From Latrodectus hesperus (Eukaryota; Arthropoda; Arachnida; Araneae; Theridiidae): a DNA stretch of 64,000 bases. The position numbers and the translations under genes were made by a program. Of the stretch, positions 12,101 to 23,232 are shown piece by piece. The stretch spans positions 11,628,814 through 11,692,813 of the forward strand of contig CM075852.1 in assembly GCA_037975125.1 (NCBI GenBank), written 5' to 3'. The notes beneath the pieces were generated by a model. It did not search any database. It saw only the letters and a program-made list of their open reading frames with translations, and was not told the origin of the DNA. The number at the start of each line of letters is the position of its first letter. Within the stretch, counting starts at the first letter, position 1.

Positions 12101-15100
12101 ATTAACTCCTAGAGGAAGTTCTGTGAAGAGATAGATTCTATCTGAAGGAGCTAGACTCCAAAAACTCCTCAAAAGGGATGAACCTATTTTGGTTGGTACC
12201 TTAAAGGACGAGGAGGTTAATTTTGCTGCTTCCGGGAAAGAGGTTTAGGAAATTATGACCAACACCCACTTTCCAGGAGCTAGAAATATTTATAGCAACG
12301 AAGGGAAGCACTGCATTGGCTCTTTGCAAAGAGTCAATAGTGATCAATGGACCATCACTAAAAATATCGTTAACTACAATATTATTAAATGGGCAATTTC
12401 TGCCTTTAAACCTCTAAAAAGCCCTGGGCCTGATGGAATTATGCCCATCATGATCCAGAAGGCAGAGGAGGTTATCATACCAGTGCTAACTAGAATTTAC
12501 AGAGCTAGCTTAGCACTGGGTTACATACCAAAGATATGGTAGAAGACCAGGATTGTTTTCATTCCTAAACTTGGCAAGAACACCTAGGACCAGGCCAAGT
12601 TTTACATTCCTATCAGTCTTTCTTCATTCTTTCTTAAAATTATGGAGAAAATCATTGATCGGCATATAAGAGATTACTTTGGTAGTAACAGTCCCTTGCA
12701 ACATCTTCGGTGAATCATTTGAAAAAAAGACTACTAGAGGTTGTCCTCAAGGAGTAGTTCTCTCAGCATTACTTTGGAACCTAGTTGTAAATAGCCTTAT
12801 AAAATATCTAAATGATAGGGGCTATTATATGCAAGGATATGCTGATGACATTGTCATCCTTATCCTTGGTAAAGATTTTGACATAACTTGTCATCTCATG
12901 CAGGATGCTCTAAGTTATGTAGGTCAATGGTGCATGGATAGGGACCTGATGGTTAATCCTCAGAAAACCTATCTTGTACCTTTTACATGTAAAAGGAAAT
13001 GGAAGGGTATTTTCATACCAAGACTTTTTGATGTTGAAATCAATGTGGCTTCAGAGGTGAAGTATCTGGGCCTTTATTTAGACCAAAAACTCACCTGTAA
13101 TAAGCACATTGATGATAAAATTAACTGAGCAAAGAAAAGCATTGATTTGCAGGCGAATGCTTGGTAAAAACTGGGGTCTACATCCAAAACTGATGTTGTG
13201 GATGTACACAGCTATTGTCAGGCCCATTCTCACATATGCCTGGTGTGATCTGGTGGCGTAAGGTGGAACAGAAGACTGAGACTGACAGGCTAGGAGGTCT
13301 ACAAAGAATGGCCTGTCTCTGCATCACAGAAGCAATGTCCACCGCACCAACCAGAGCATTGGAAGTTATGTTGGATCTGACTCCCTTAGACATCTTCATC
13401 TGCAGCACTGCCAGAATGACTGCATACAGAATGAAACTACAAAACCAATGGTACAACCAACCTGTTGCCAAAGGGCACAGAGGCAACACCAGGAAAATTC
13501 AAGATCCTACTTTCCTGATGCCCTCAGACATCATGGAAAAGTCATACATGTTTGAAAGGACATTTGAAATAGTTTTTCCAACTAGAGATGAATGGGATAA
13601 CAACATGTTCAAAACTAAAACAGGATATCTAATCTGGTACACATATGGATCACTGAAAAACAGCCTCTCAGGACTGGGAGTATGTGGCGTGTCACCAAGA
13701 ACCAGCCTATCTGTAAGCCTTGGGCGATACGCTATGATCTTCCAGGCAGAAGTTTTGGCTATTATCCACAGTCTGCGACTAAATATGAGGAAGGGCCACC
13801 ACGGTAAACGGATTCTTATTTTTAGTGACAGTAAAGCTGCTTTAAAAGCACTCAGTTCTTTCAAAATCAAATCTAAAATGATTTTGGAATGTAGAAACCT
13901 TCTTACAGAACTGGCAACTAGAAACAAGGTGATCCTTGTATGGGTCCCAGAGCACAAAGGTATCAAAGGTAATGAAAGGGCTGATGTGAACCTGCTAAAC
14001 AAGGAGAGTCTTTTGCTCCCATTGGTGCAGAACCTTTTTGTGGGATCAATTTGAAGACCGCAAAAACCAATGTTCTTAGATGGGAAAAACAGAAGATGTA
14101 TGAAGCTTAGCTCAACACTCCTGGTCAAACCCACGCTAAAAGTATGATCTGTGGATCATCAGCGAGGATTACCTCTGAAATTCTAAGATGCTCTAGGTAG
14201 AAGATATGTTTAATTGTAGGCTTCATAACTGGGCACTACTATTTCAGAAAACACCTCCATAAAATGGGACTGTTTCAGCAAGACCCATCTGATCTGCAGG
14301 AAATGTCATACGCAAGAGGAAATGGCCAAGCATATCATTTACGAACGTGAGGCTCCTTGCCCTTCCTAGATTAATTCCTTTAGGCATCATCCATACTAAA
14401 GAGTTACACCTAGACTCCATTAAACGGTTATATATATCGGGCTTTATTAATAAAGTGAGTGACCCGAGCAACTGGAACTAGGAAACATTGGGATTGGAGT
14501 TAATAGTACAAAATGCTGATAAAATCAGAGGTGCCCAATGACATACAAACCCAACTCTAAGAAGAAGAAGAAGATTAATGTCAACCAAAGCTTGTGTGAT
14601 TTCCAGAAGCATTACTACAAACCAGAATGGGGAAATATTCCATGCCTTTCTTGTATTTTGATACAGCAGTTTCTATTTTCAATACAAGAGCTTCTGCAGG
14701 GAAATCAAATAATTTAAACCTGTCTTGTCCAATGTATAACTACGGCTAAGAAATTCCCTTTTTATTTGCTTGAAGCGATAGTCTAACACTGATGAAATAA
14801 TGAAGGAATAGAGAGAGAATGCTGCTCTTTTCGTCTTAATTTTATTTTGCACACAACAATCAAGACCCCAATAAACACTAGTTTTTAACTCCTTGGCAAT
14901 CTTGCCAATGTAATGCCTTTATTTATTTATTTAATTACAATAAAAGAAAATTAAACTGAAAATACAGAACCATGATAACTGCAAATTGAATACTTAGAAA
15001 TGCAGTACGCATTAAAAAGGTTTTTGAGTATTGATGCTTTAATAAAATTTTAATCATTAAAATAATTCCTTTTTTTAATAAAAACTGAGGAATAAGTTAT

Positions 15101-17336
15101 TTAGAAATGATTTAACGAATGAAAAATTAATTCCCAACTTTGAAAAAATTCATCATTTGTTAGTCCTAAGAAAATGTAAAATCTATCATAAAAAACATTG
15201 TTAAAAATACTTTTAATGTTAATGAAATTATTTATATTAGATTTCATATAATTTTGTACCTACAGATTCAATCAATACATTGTTATTTGAGTTCGAATAA
15301 ATTTTTAAAAAAAATTGCATTAATGAATTTTTAATTTTGTTACATAATTTTAGTTCAAAAAGACATTTTGTCAGATATCACATAAAAATTTTGTTTAAAA
15401 GCTTCTTGACCTTGATTATGTTAACTTGAACTTAATCAAAAATTTCTTCCTACTTTTGTTTAGGACCTTTTATCAATATCAGATTAAGATCTCTATTGGG
15501 ATTTTATCTTCTTGTTCTACACAAAAATGAATTTAAAAAATAAAAGGCTAAATATATAAAAATCTATTAAAAATTATATAAAAAATAAATTTAAAAGCAA
15601 TATAAAAATGAATTAGTCTGCATGTGTTATACAAGGAGTGGAGTCAATAACCAAAAAAATATTTGGGTGCTTTAATTTTTGAAAGGAATATTTATAACAT
15701 TTTCCTGAAGAATTTTCGTAAAAAGATAACTCACACTGTCTGTCCCAGCATACTTGAACTTCTTTGTATGTTAAGCTAAAATTTCGCCGAATTCGGTCAA
15801 ATGTAAGTTTCTATGTAATTTTCATTGTGGAAAGCAGAAAGAAAAGTTCATTAATCCTATGAACTGTAAGAGAGTTTTTAATAAGAAACTTTATTGTGGT
15901 TACTAAAATAGCACAGTACTTTTTTTACAATATTATTTTCCTTCAAACTATATATATATTCAAGGATCGTATCTATACACCCCTAAACTAAATTCCTAGT
16001 TATTAAAATTTATATAAAATGGCTGTGATCAGTATAATTTTCCTATTTTTGTATTTTTCCAATGTGAGTAAAAAGTGTTAAGCATATATTCTATGTTTTG
16101 AATTTCTTTTTCGTTACTTGCATAATGGTTTTTTTCTCCACAATATTTGATATACCTTCTGTCATTCATTTCTGTTTATTTAATTTTAATCTCATAGCTT
16201 TCTGTATTTCTGCATGTACTTCCTGGTTTTCAAAACATTCACCCACTTATTCTTCCACAATCTTTGTTTCAGATTGAACTTTTATGTCAATATTATCTGT
16301 TCTTGTATTAACAATATATTTTGCTTCTTCCTGCATTTTTACCTGATGCTTTCTTTTTTGGCATCAGATGTGTGACAATAAATCCTTTTATATCAAATAT
16401 TTAAACAGTTTATTATATACAAAACTATACCTTCAATTAGTCCTTTCCAGAAGATTAATATTTAAAGCCAAAAATCATCTCTCTACTTTTTATTTAAAGT
16501 AGTTTACTTGGCTTCTGAACACCACATAATATACAGTCAATATCTCACATCACTCCTTATCCAAAACTCAACTAGTCAGCGAAATGTGTTCATGTACTGT
16601 TAACCATTAATCATTTATATCAGTACATCTTAGTAAAAAAAGAAAGACTATAGATTTAGATTAAACTTATATTCTATATACGGATAAACTTTTAGTTATT
16701 TTGTGAAATAAACAACTTTCATTTTATTTTTACATTTCAGATACAGTGGATAGTCTAACTAGGCACAACAAAAGACTGGGCCCTAGATATTTGTCTGTGC
16801 TACAGTCTAGTCTTGCTTTATTATTAAACCAAGAAAATTATAAGACAGTGATTATAAGTCAATTAACAAAGTTTAATGAGGTAACTGGAGCATAAAACTT
16901 AAAAATTCCTTTCAATGATTTATTGCTTTGCAGCACAACATGCTTTGTTTTTAATTATTTGTAACAATTAAAAACAAAATATTGTTTGGAACAAGAAATT
17001 TGAAAATAGCTGAATTATAATCAAATTTTAATTTTAATTTGACAATGTATTTGGTACATGAACTGGCAAAGTGTCACTCTGGACAGACTGGGCTGGAAAA
17101 GGCATGCTGTAATAGGTTGTTATGCTATTAAAGAAAATTTGGTACATGATAAGTAGGCAATTTATATCAAAACTACAAAGTATATTTTGAAGCCATTTGA
17201 AACACTCTCATAAGTTCAAAGAAAATTATTGAAAAATCAATAAAGTGAGCAGCTAAAAAATATTTACACTATTCCTAAAGATTAATGAAAAGTCACAAAA
17301 TAATCATTGAAAATGTTAGATTTAAAGAAATTGAGC

Positions 17337-17387
<51 letters not shown>

Positions 17388-20300
17388 CACACACACACAC
17401 AACATAAAGAAAAGTATAAAATAAAACTAAATATTACCAAATAAAATAAGCATGTTAAATCAAAACTAAAAAATTAGTACATACATAAAAATAACATGCT
17501 ATTTGTTAATTTGATTTTCTGATATAAAGAATACACAAAAATGATACAATATATTCAATGATGAGTAATGTAGTTAATTTATATTTTCAATTATATCACC
17601 CCAGTACAAACTTGACTTATTTCCAGTGTTTTTTAAGTTCCCAGTTTAGTAACAATTTATATAATTTTTTTATCAGCATACATCCTTCAAAATACTCAAA
17701 AAAATTTATTACATGCATTATTTTCAAGAAATTTGGTTTTCTGATTTCCTTAACCAGCACATTGCCAACCTAAACTTAAAACTTATTCTTAGTACAGTTA
17801 ATAGAATCACAACTTTGATACTTTGCCGATCTAGTGTTTAAATAAAATTAAAATTATTAATTTATTGAATTAAAATTTAATTAATATTTGTTAAATCATC
17901 ATTCCCATCCTTAAAAAAGAATTATTGCAAATGCTTAAAAGTTGCTAATTTGGAAAATCCCATTGTTGGCTTTGCATTTTCATTTTAGTTGCAAAATAAC
18001 AATGCAAAAGTAACATAACTTAATTCTCTGATAATGTATAAATTGTTATCTTAATATTCTTTTGTGCTTTATATTGTTATGGCATAAGCAATGATTCATT
18101 GTTTGTTAAATTAATTTAACAAAGGATAACAAATTTCATCTTTAATTTAAATATTTTGTTTTTTAACTGTCTGTTATTAAAATTTAAACTTAATTTATAT
18201 AATATAATTATTTTTACTATGTTAGCTGTTAATAAACTAAAGTTGTTATATTTTTATTTATGTCTGATTATTAAGTTATATTGCAAGTTTTAATCTATCA
18301 GATTCTATTCATAAAATGAAATATATTTTACAATCACTTAAACCAACAGTTAATGATTCTTTTGCTGCAGTAAATATTTAACAGTTGGATCTCTATTCAT
18401 CATAATTATTTAGTAGTTAGTCTAATTATGAGACTTGTATACTTGAATTGCTACCCCCACATATATTTAAATCTTTTATAAGGAATAGCAAATTATTTTA
18501 GAAAGGGAACATTTCAAGAGTCAAAAATTAAAAAGATTGTGAACAGGTACATGTTGTCCAGGGGAATACCAAATATATGAGAAATTCCACTTAATTATAA
18601 TTAAAGTACTTCATGATTTTTAAATGTGAATTGTATTAATTATATGCTTAGCCTTTACTATTTCTCTACTATCTTCTACACAGCCATACAAATATGAAGT
18701 CTGCATATTATATGTTATATATACAACATAATAATATACTATGGTAAATATTATGACAAGAGTACCATAACTTGATAATTTTGGGAGCTCATGCACTAAT
18801 TATTTTGATTACTCAAGAACTACATTTTTTATTAAGGGACTAATTAATTTTGGTTAATATAATTTAATCATAATTGATGAAAATGCTACAATTAATTAAG
18901 ACTAAATTTGATTTTATCAATAAACTTTCTTTCTGAATTAAGTAATAAATTTAATAAAATTTAGAAATGAAACCAAACTTGATATATATACTAATCCATT
19001 TGTATTGGTAAAATTTAGATCAATAAATTGTTTACCATAGGAAGCCTCTTAAAATTCAAAGTGATTTTTTTATGGATATTGCTTCATAAATTGTAGGTAA
19101 TTGTAACATAATTAGACACACATTTTATCTTAACATATTTTACACTTTTTCATTTTTAAATATATAATACAATACATGAACATTAAAAAATTATAATACT
19201 ATGTACAAAAAGAATACAAATTATTTCTTTTTTACCAAGTACTGCAAACAGTTTTATAAGCATTCGTTATTTTCATACCCATACATTTTGCAAATAAAAG
19301 TTTGATTTACATGAAAAAAGACTTATCTCAAAGAAAATGATATTTTACTAAAGATTGGAGTTCTACAAAATAGAAGAATCTGATTTTATAGGATATGTTA
19401 CCAAATGCATGCACACATATGTGTATATGCAAAACTGGAGATTAAAATCTCTTATAAACACTTAATAAACAAGTAAAGGTTTTTAATCAAACTGATTATC
19501 AATTTTTAAGTTAAAATCAAAACACTATTTTTCGCTCTCATGAAATAAATAAATGAATAGAGAGAAGTAAATTTAAATATTCTTTATTAAAAGTTTATTA
19601 TTATTTTATAAAACAATGCTTATTTATTACAGGAATAAATTGCTTACTTTTCAAGTATGATGCTTAATTTTGTTGTTCTTGTAATAAATTGGGCACCTAA
19701 ATCAACAGAAACACCTTTAGAGTTTCTAGAGGTGCTCATGCGTCCTCCTGCAATAAAGAATTTATTTTAAATTACACAATAATTCCAATTTCCAACAAAT
19801 ATATTAACCAATAGATAAGACTTGTAAATTATTAAATTTAGATAACTAAATAATTAAATTACATTTCAAAGAACTAACAGAAATATAAATAATTTACAAA
19901 TTGTGTTACATAATTATTTTTTCTGGTGCAACAAGCTTTTCGCAGATTTTTTTAGACGATTTTATTTTGTTGTCGAAAAAAATTGCTTAGATGAGAGAGA
20001 AATTTTAATTTCTACCCAGTCAATTTATTCAACAAACAGGAAAATTTAGCAACAGTTATGTTTTTAGAAGTTTAATTTATTATCTGATATTTAGAAATTT
20101 TGCTTATATGCAAAATGGAACTTTTAAAATAGCAATAGAATGAAAAGTACATTTATGTTCTTTTCAAAGAGGGTTGTTGTCATTTATTAGATTAGAAATG
20201 CTGTATAAGCTGCAATTTCTTAATATGTAAAGGCATAATAGAATTTTTTGATATAAATATTGTGTATTTCCTTTTTTTAACTAAATCATCTTTACTTTCT

Positions 20301-22344
20301 GGATGAGACTTGTAACAAATTATATCTAATAAAATTTAAAAATTATATATTCAATCCACATAACAAATGCCAAATTCAATATTACAAATCTTTATAGATG
20401 ATATCTTTATTTTGATTTAATTACTTAAATTAGTAAATATTTGCTTACTATACTTTAAAACACAATGATCTTCAGCCAAAGGATACAATTTGAAATTGTA
20501 TAAAACAGCTATATAAATAAGTTAATTTTTTATTCCTTTAGTGTTTTTCAATCAATAGTATGTACTTTTGATATGCTTCAACATTGTTTTTTTAATTATT
20601 ATCATTGAACATTCCAAAAATTTACATAACCTGCAAAATATGTAAATCTCTAGAACTTGTATGGTGGATTTTATATGAGATATTTTTACCTACATATAAC
20701 ATGCTATTTATATCTTTGAAGTTTTATTAAATTATTTTATTGTTTTTAAAAATGTTTCGATAACATTTGCAAAATTTATTTCTATGGACTTGGTGAATCT
20801 TATTAACAATAAATTATTTGAAAACAAAGAATGTAGCACTTTTTATAGAAAATTAGGTACTTTTCCATTTCGCCGGCGCAAATCTCCCCAAGCGAAATTA
20901 AGTCGCCAATTGGCGACAACACATAGTATACACATAAAAATTTTAAATCATGATGCTTTACATAAAATTTTTTCAATTTATTTATTAAATTATTGTTCTC
21001 GTGTTCACACTATGCGTGGAATGATGGGTGCGAGAGCCTCAATTTATTTACTTCTTATATTAGATTACAATTTATCGGGTGATGCATATTTCAAAATCTT
21101 ATTATTATTTTTTTTGATATTTTTTTATGTGAATTTGTTACGATTATTATTTTTTTAAGATGTATTTTTAAAATCCATTTTTTTTCTAGAGAGATTTTAT
21201 GAAATTATAAAATTTGTATATATAGCAACATACATAAAATTATGAAATGGAAAAAAAATGAGTCGAAATAAAGTCGTTGACAATAAAAGGCCGTCACATG
21301 TTTTGGAAACCTAGTAGTAAAAGGTTACCAGAGGAGATATTCCCTCTATCACCGGTTGTATCATTTTTGGCGACTTTATGGCCTGCGCCGGCAAAATGGA
21401 AAAGTACCGAAAATTATTTAACCCAAATTAAAAAATCAAAACAAAACATTCAAATACAAAACAGTAGCTTAAAGAAAGTTTAAAAGTTTCACTATATTGA
21501 AAGTATTAAAAGAACAACAATAAAGTAAAAAAAATCAAATCTTTTATCTGAAAATTATAACAATTTTTAAAATTACTCTAAAACCAAAAATTGATTCATA
21601 TTAAATACCAAACTTCTTATTTGAATTTAACAGAAATAGATTTAGATTAAATTTTTTATATTGTATTTAACAAACCATTTGTAAAAAAATATAATGAGCA
21701 GAATATTAAAATAACATCAAAAATAAGTACTTCTAACTCCAAGCATATCAGAATTAGCCCAACTATAATTATTTATAAATTAAAAAAGAAAATCATATTC
21801 CCATTTTTAAAAAAATGAAAATATATACTAAAATAATAATTATAATTTTCAAAGTATTTTATTTGACAACAATCTCATACATCTTTCGGAAAGTGAAAAT
21901 TATAAACTGAGGCCCTTTAAATTATGCAAAAAATTAAAGGGAATCTGGGAACAATTATAACTTTCTTGTGTAAAATTTGAACAGAAATAAATATTAGAAA
22001 ATAAAACGGTTATCTTTTTTAACTGTCACATGGAAAATAAAGAATTATGCGAAAATTCATGATAAAACATTAAACTAATATAAATGTATTTTTCAAATGC
22101 AGATAAATTAACAAGATCTTAGAAATTAGCAATTTCATAAATCTAAATTGCTTATCGACACAATTCTGAATATACACTTAACAAAGGAATAACAATGATA
22201 GAAATTCAGATTTTATGAAAGAAACTTTCCAGTTCCCCTTGATTTTTCAAATATGACTATGTTTATTTGAGGCAATCTCTGTTTCAATAACAGAGCAGTT
22301 ACTGCTCCAGTAATTCCACAACCAACAATTCCTATGCGATTCAT
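3156..22344 (-). CDS. RNLS: Renalase-like FAD-dependent oxidoreductase, five exons, C-terminus off the left edge
   Basis: Renalases are flavoproteins that oxidise the isomeric 2- and 6-dihydro forms of NAD(P)H back to NAD(P)+. Coding exons on the minus strand are 22230-22344, 19648-19747, 8766-8914, 7302-7466 and 3156-3323. They join in frame to about 232 residues, against about 340 for the family. Residues 1-38 carry the FAD Rossmann motif GIVGCGITG and a following acidic strand end (IFEKSRGT). Exon 2 gives the family signatures GRMSTSRN and VDLGAQFIT. Exon 3 gives YVCPKGSGSLVKYF, exon 4 VVLTIPVPQILQL, and exon 5 YCSRFALGLFYE and IRFYSLDHKKR. All junctions are GT-AG except the exon 1 donor, which reads GA. 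The last ~110 residues, including the second FAD-binding region, were not found in 1-3155 and should lie outside the window. Introns hold a full-length LINE, SINEs and a MITE. The domain order matches renalase throughout, so the family call is firm. Confidence 0.92.
4953..5253 (+). mobile_element. tRNA-derived SINE, family 1, copy 1
   Basis: The head resembles a tRNA gene: an A-box-like TGGCTGAGTGGTTAGCATT at 4962-4980 and a B box GGGTTCGAATC near 5003-5015. The body continues with TGGCCCGCCCTATAAACGGG, GACTTGGTTCACAGGTGCC and a 3' A-rich tail. It shares most of its length with 39120-39420. It sits beside a 24-base poly(A) run; ATCAT-plus-A-run on both sides suggests the TSD. Confidence 0.85.
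5641..5728 (-). mobile_element. 5'-truncated LINE-A copy (last ~85 bp)
   Basis: The reverse complement matches the LINE-A 3' end (compare 1258-1345): TTGGGTTTGGAGTTAAT, then AAATGCTGATAAAA and GACATACAAACCCAA, ending in AAGAAGAAG. Flanks ATTACACTATA and ATTATACTGTA look like an aged 11-bp TSD with two differences. It lies in the RNLS intron between exons 5 and 4. Confidence 0.8.
5729..7301. other. RNLS intron 4, right part: unassigned
   Basis: Positions ~5800-6560 have lower AT content and stop-rich frames reminiscent of an old, unplaceable transposon (for example near 5900-6060 and 6120-6260). I could not identify a family. The rest is AT-rich with nothing recognised. Confidence 0.4.
7302..7466 (-). 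CDS. RNLS: RNLS coding exon 4
   Basis: 165 nt, acceptor TTATAG, donor GTAAGA. It encodes CEILFDHKVVKI, KWQMECDNGSKYELDAVVLT and IPVPQILQLNGL, the strand and loop pattern of renalase residues ~150-190. Confidence 0.92.
8766..8914 (-). CDS. RNLS: RNLS coding exon 3
   Basis: 149 nt, acceptor TTTCAG, donor GTATG. It encodes LYSDLLKDGILEPL followed by SAHYVCPKGSGSLVKYFIQ, matching the renalase segment around the conserved P-x-G-x-x-S/G helix. Frame is continuous with exons 2 and 4. Confidence 0.92.
9081..9108. repeat. (TA)14 microsatellite
   Basis: Uninterrupted TA dinucleotides in the RNLS intron between exons 3 and 2. Confidence 0.95.
9555..9722 (+). mobile_element. tRNA-derived SINE, family 1, copy 2 (3'-truncated)
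   Basis: Contains ATGGCTGAGGGTAAGCGTTC, CTGACTCTTGAGCTGTGGGT and a degraded B box (GATTTCAAATTCC), then ATGTATGAATGTGGCCCAC. It stops near 9722 before the GACTTGGTTCACAGG part seen in the other copies. Confidence 0.75.
10152..11141 (+). CDS. LINE-A ORF1 protein, DUF4780-like (329 aa)
   Basis: An intact 329-codon frame. The N-terminal ~75 residues are polar and acidic, followed by a basic stretch (KFKKKFSGAQKKRLVKERK), then a globular part FRVALTAVKMAVLIEGHLEK and LTEEQASDLELLL. The MAV-x-x-(E/D)G-(H/Y)-(L/P)-E-x-x-LTEEQ pattern resembles the DUF4780 region found in ORF1 proteins of RNase H-bearing LINEs; that assignment is from memory of the family. No CCHC knuckles are seen. It is the only uninterrupted frame of the element. 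Its likely job is RNA binding in the retrotransposition particle. Confidence 0.75.
   Translation: MAEKTQELTNFSAFADEASKVDLAEKEKGTQRQSCKGAAMNSSQEVEMTSKPSSSGESQEAIASMTDLLTGIKFKKKFSGAQKKRLVKERKIAEGTWVEKPKATKGEKRPANWMYQGKTGKAAEREGPGGFTFRVALTAVKMAVLIEGHLEKQLTEEQASDLELLLTEKIGRNEEGFAQTFLFCKLENGALIVNCANLQSSKWLEQTVSNISPWQEQKLLVGEARKLVITIKLIAKLPKICSKLELKEVLRKIEAQNGGVTPTEWNVLSIKNDPSGQTIVLSVPELDAAPLGVRGYKFHIGLHQVQAEVIDKPAPADGGEGSLSQPPPQ
11150..14054 (+). pseudogene. LINE-A ORF2 (endonuclease, reverse transcriptase, RNase H), broken
   Basis: The endonuclease shows LIQEPWLV near 11195, LDCNAHHVVWGSTDTNKRGE at 11511-11570 and IDITLATTLI near 11650, then SDHQNI. It has stop codons at about 11596 and 11713 and a frameshift near 11250. 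RT shows LKSPGPDGIMP at ~12410, TRGCPQGVVLSALLWN at 12735-12785 and GYADDIVIL at 12837-12863. Between IIDRHIRDYFG and the PQG block, a stretch holding the first catalytic-Asp motif is missing, so polymerase activity is lost. RNase H shows YTYGS where YTDGS is expected, then IFSDSKAALKAL and GNERAD. Confidence 0.85.
14587..19647. other. RNLS intron 2, right of LINE-A: no gene seen
   Basis: AT-rich intronic DNA with a compound microsatellite at 17340. No open frame above about 70 codons shows family resemblance on either strand. Confidence 0.6.
17340..17401. repeat. (AT)n / (AC)n compound microsatellite
   Basis: AT repeats with one G interruption pass into an AC repeat, in the RNLS intron. Confidence 0.95.
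19648..19747 (-). CDS. RNLS: RNLS coding exon 2
   Basis: 100 nt with acceptor TTGCAG and donor GTAAGC. It supplies two bases to finish the split glycine codon, then GRMSTSRNSKGVSVDLGAQF and ITRTTKLSIILE, the conserved GGRM and LGAQ(Y/F)IT segments that contact FAD in renalases. Confidence 0.92.
20856..21408. mobile_element. 553-bp MITE with GGTACTTTTCC termini and 8-bp TSD
   Basis: Inverted ends GGTACTTTTCCATTT(C/T)GCC then GGCGCA at 20856-20880, and complementary at 21385-21408, flanked by a perfect 8-bp duplication GAAAATTA (20848-20855, 21409-21416). No transposase is visible inside. An 8-bp TSD fits hAT, P or Merlin superfamilies; the GG start does not identify one. It sits in RNLS intron 1. 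Confidence 0.87.
20902..20917. repeat. Perfect 16-bp palindrome GTCGCCAATTGGCGAC in the MITE
   Basis: An exact palindrome ~45 bp inside the left end of the 553-bp MITE; GGCGAC recurs near the right end (21370). Confidence 0.9.
22230..22344 (-). CDS. RNLS: RNLS coding exon 1 (start codon, FAD-binding GxGxxG)
   Basis: 115 nt: ATG at 22344 down to 22230, 38 codons plus one base. It encodes MNRIGIVGCGITGAVTALLL and then KQRLPQINIVIFEKSRGT. The start is chosen because the Rossmann strand begins directly after it, as in other renalases, and because CCTAACCTAAAAT-type 5' leader sequence with no splice acceptor precedes it. The expected boundary is followed by GAAAGT rather than GTAAGT. Confidence 0.88.
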
Positions 22345-22572
22345 ATTTTAGGTTAGGTTATGACAAAAAACTGTTTTGGAGCTTTATGCTCATAGGCTTA
22401 TAGCTCGCATTGAGTAAGATTGAGTTTTTATTTCAAACTTAAACAAAAATTGATGGATTGATGATTTTGAGAAAAAAAGAAAAGTACAATAAAAACGAAA
22501 AGATAAGCACGGTGTTTGATTGACAAATGAAGGGGAAATAAGGCCACTTGGAAATACAAACACGAGAAAAAA
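22345..22572 (-). promoter_or_regulatory. RNLS leader/promoter region and 3' end of LINE-C
   Basis: Minus-strand leader immediately before the RNLS ATG reads ACCTAACCTAAAAT. Moving right, the sequence becomes the LINE-C 3' untranslated part (stop codon near 22573). LINE-C therefore ends within roughly 100-200 bp of the RNLS start codon. No TATA box is evident. Confidence 0.4.
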
Positions 22573-23221
22573 TTAGAATCTATTAATTTGTTTCAAAAAA
22601 GAAATTGTTGCGTCAATTTTCTCTTTAGGACTCGTTGACAAATCTAAAATCCAAGAGAAAGAAAGAGTTCCAATTCCAAGTTTTTCTCTTAAGGAATTTC
22701 TTGCTTGATCATATCGAGGACACGATAGCATTATGTGATCAATGGTTTCTCTTTCTCCACAAGAGCATTTATCCGTTGAAGAAAATCTAAATTTGTGTAA
22801 TTTAGCATTTGTCGGAAAAGATCTAGTTCTAACTCTGGCTAGCCACACTTCTTCGAGGCGAGAATTAATATAATTGCGGTGAATTTTCGTGATAGAAGAC
22901 ATGTGCGAAAAGTTAGAGGCATATTTGCTATTTTCCCATTCGTTGTTATTATAATTGATAAAAATGTTTCTTATATTATGGATAAGATCTTCAGGTGAAA
23001 TTGAGTGCAGAATATAACTTTTATTAATGGCCGATTTTGCAAGAGCATCTACTTTTTCGTTCCCTGCAATTCCGGAATGACCAGGAATCCAAACTAATTG
23101 AATAGATTCGCAAATCTTAGTTGCATTTCCTAATGCCGATCCGATGTATTGAATGATGGTTGGGGAAGAGGTTGAGCGAGTTTTCAAACTGCTTAGACAG
23201 GATAAGGAGTCTGATAATATG
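22573..23221 (-). pseudogene. LINE-C ORF2 part 2 (second half of RNase H and 3' finger region)
   Basis: Resumes with IILSDSLSCLSSLKTRS directly inside the insertion border, then LVWIPGHSGIAGNEKVDALA (~23100-23045) and a C-terminal CSCGERETIDHIMLSCPRY finger (~22770-22715). It joins the 31358 half in frame when the insertion is removed, which proves both parts are one element. Confidence 0.88.
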
Positions 23222-23232
23222 ATCCCACACAA

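Larger units (their letters stand above)
9877..14573 (+). mobile_element. LINE-A: full-length but decayed non-LTR retrotransposon (ORF1, EN, RT, RNase H, AAG tail)
   Basis: A 4,697-bp element is bounded by a perfect 13-bp TSD, ATTAATGTCAACC, at 9864-9876 and 14574-14586, with a 3' tail of AAG repeats instead of poly(A). Order: 5' UTR, ORF1 (10152-11141), endonuclease (~11150-11760), reverse transcriptase (~12385-13130), RNase H (~13610-14030), then a CCHC-like finger. It sits in the RNLS intron between exons 3 and 2, opposite to RNLS transcription. RNase H and an ORF1 of this kind suggest the I/LOA/R1 group; the exact clade is inferred. Confidence 0.93.

Noticed and set aside
13499..14134. 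A 211-codon minus-strand open frame
   Set aside because: Antisense of the LINE-A RNase H region; the plus strand carries the SDSKAAL and GNERAD motifs.
23210..23232. A TSD for the 8-kb P-like element
   Set aside because: Flanks ATAATATG and ATAGTTGG share only ATA; an 8-bp duplication is not supported by eye.
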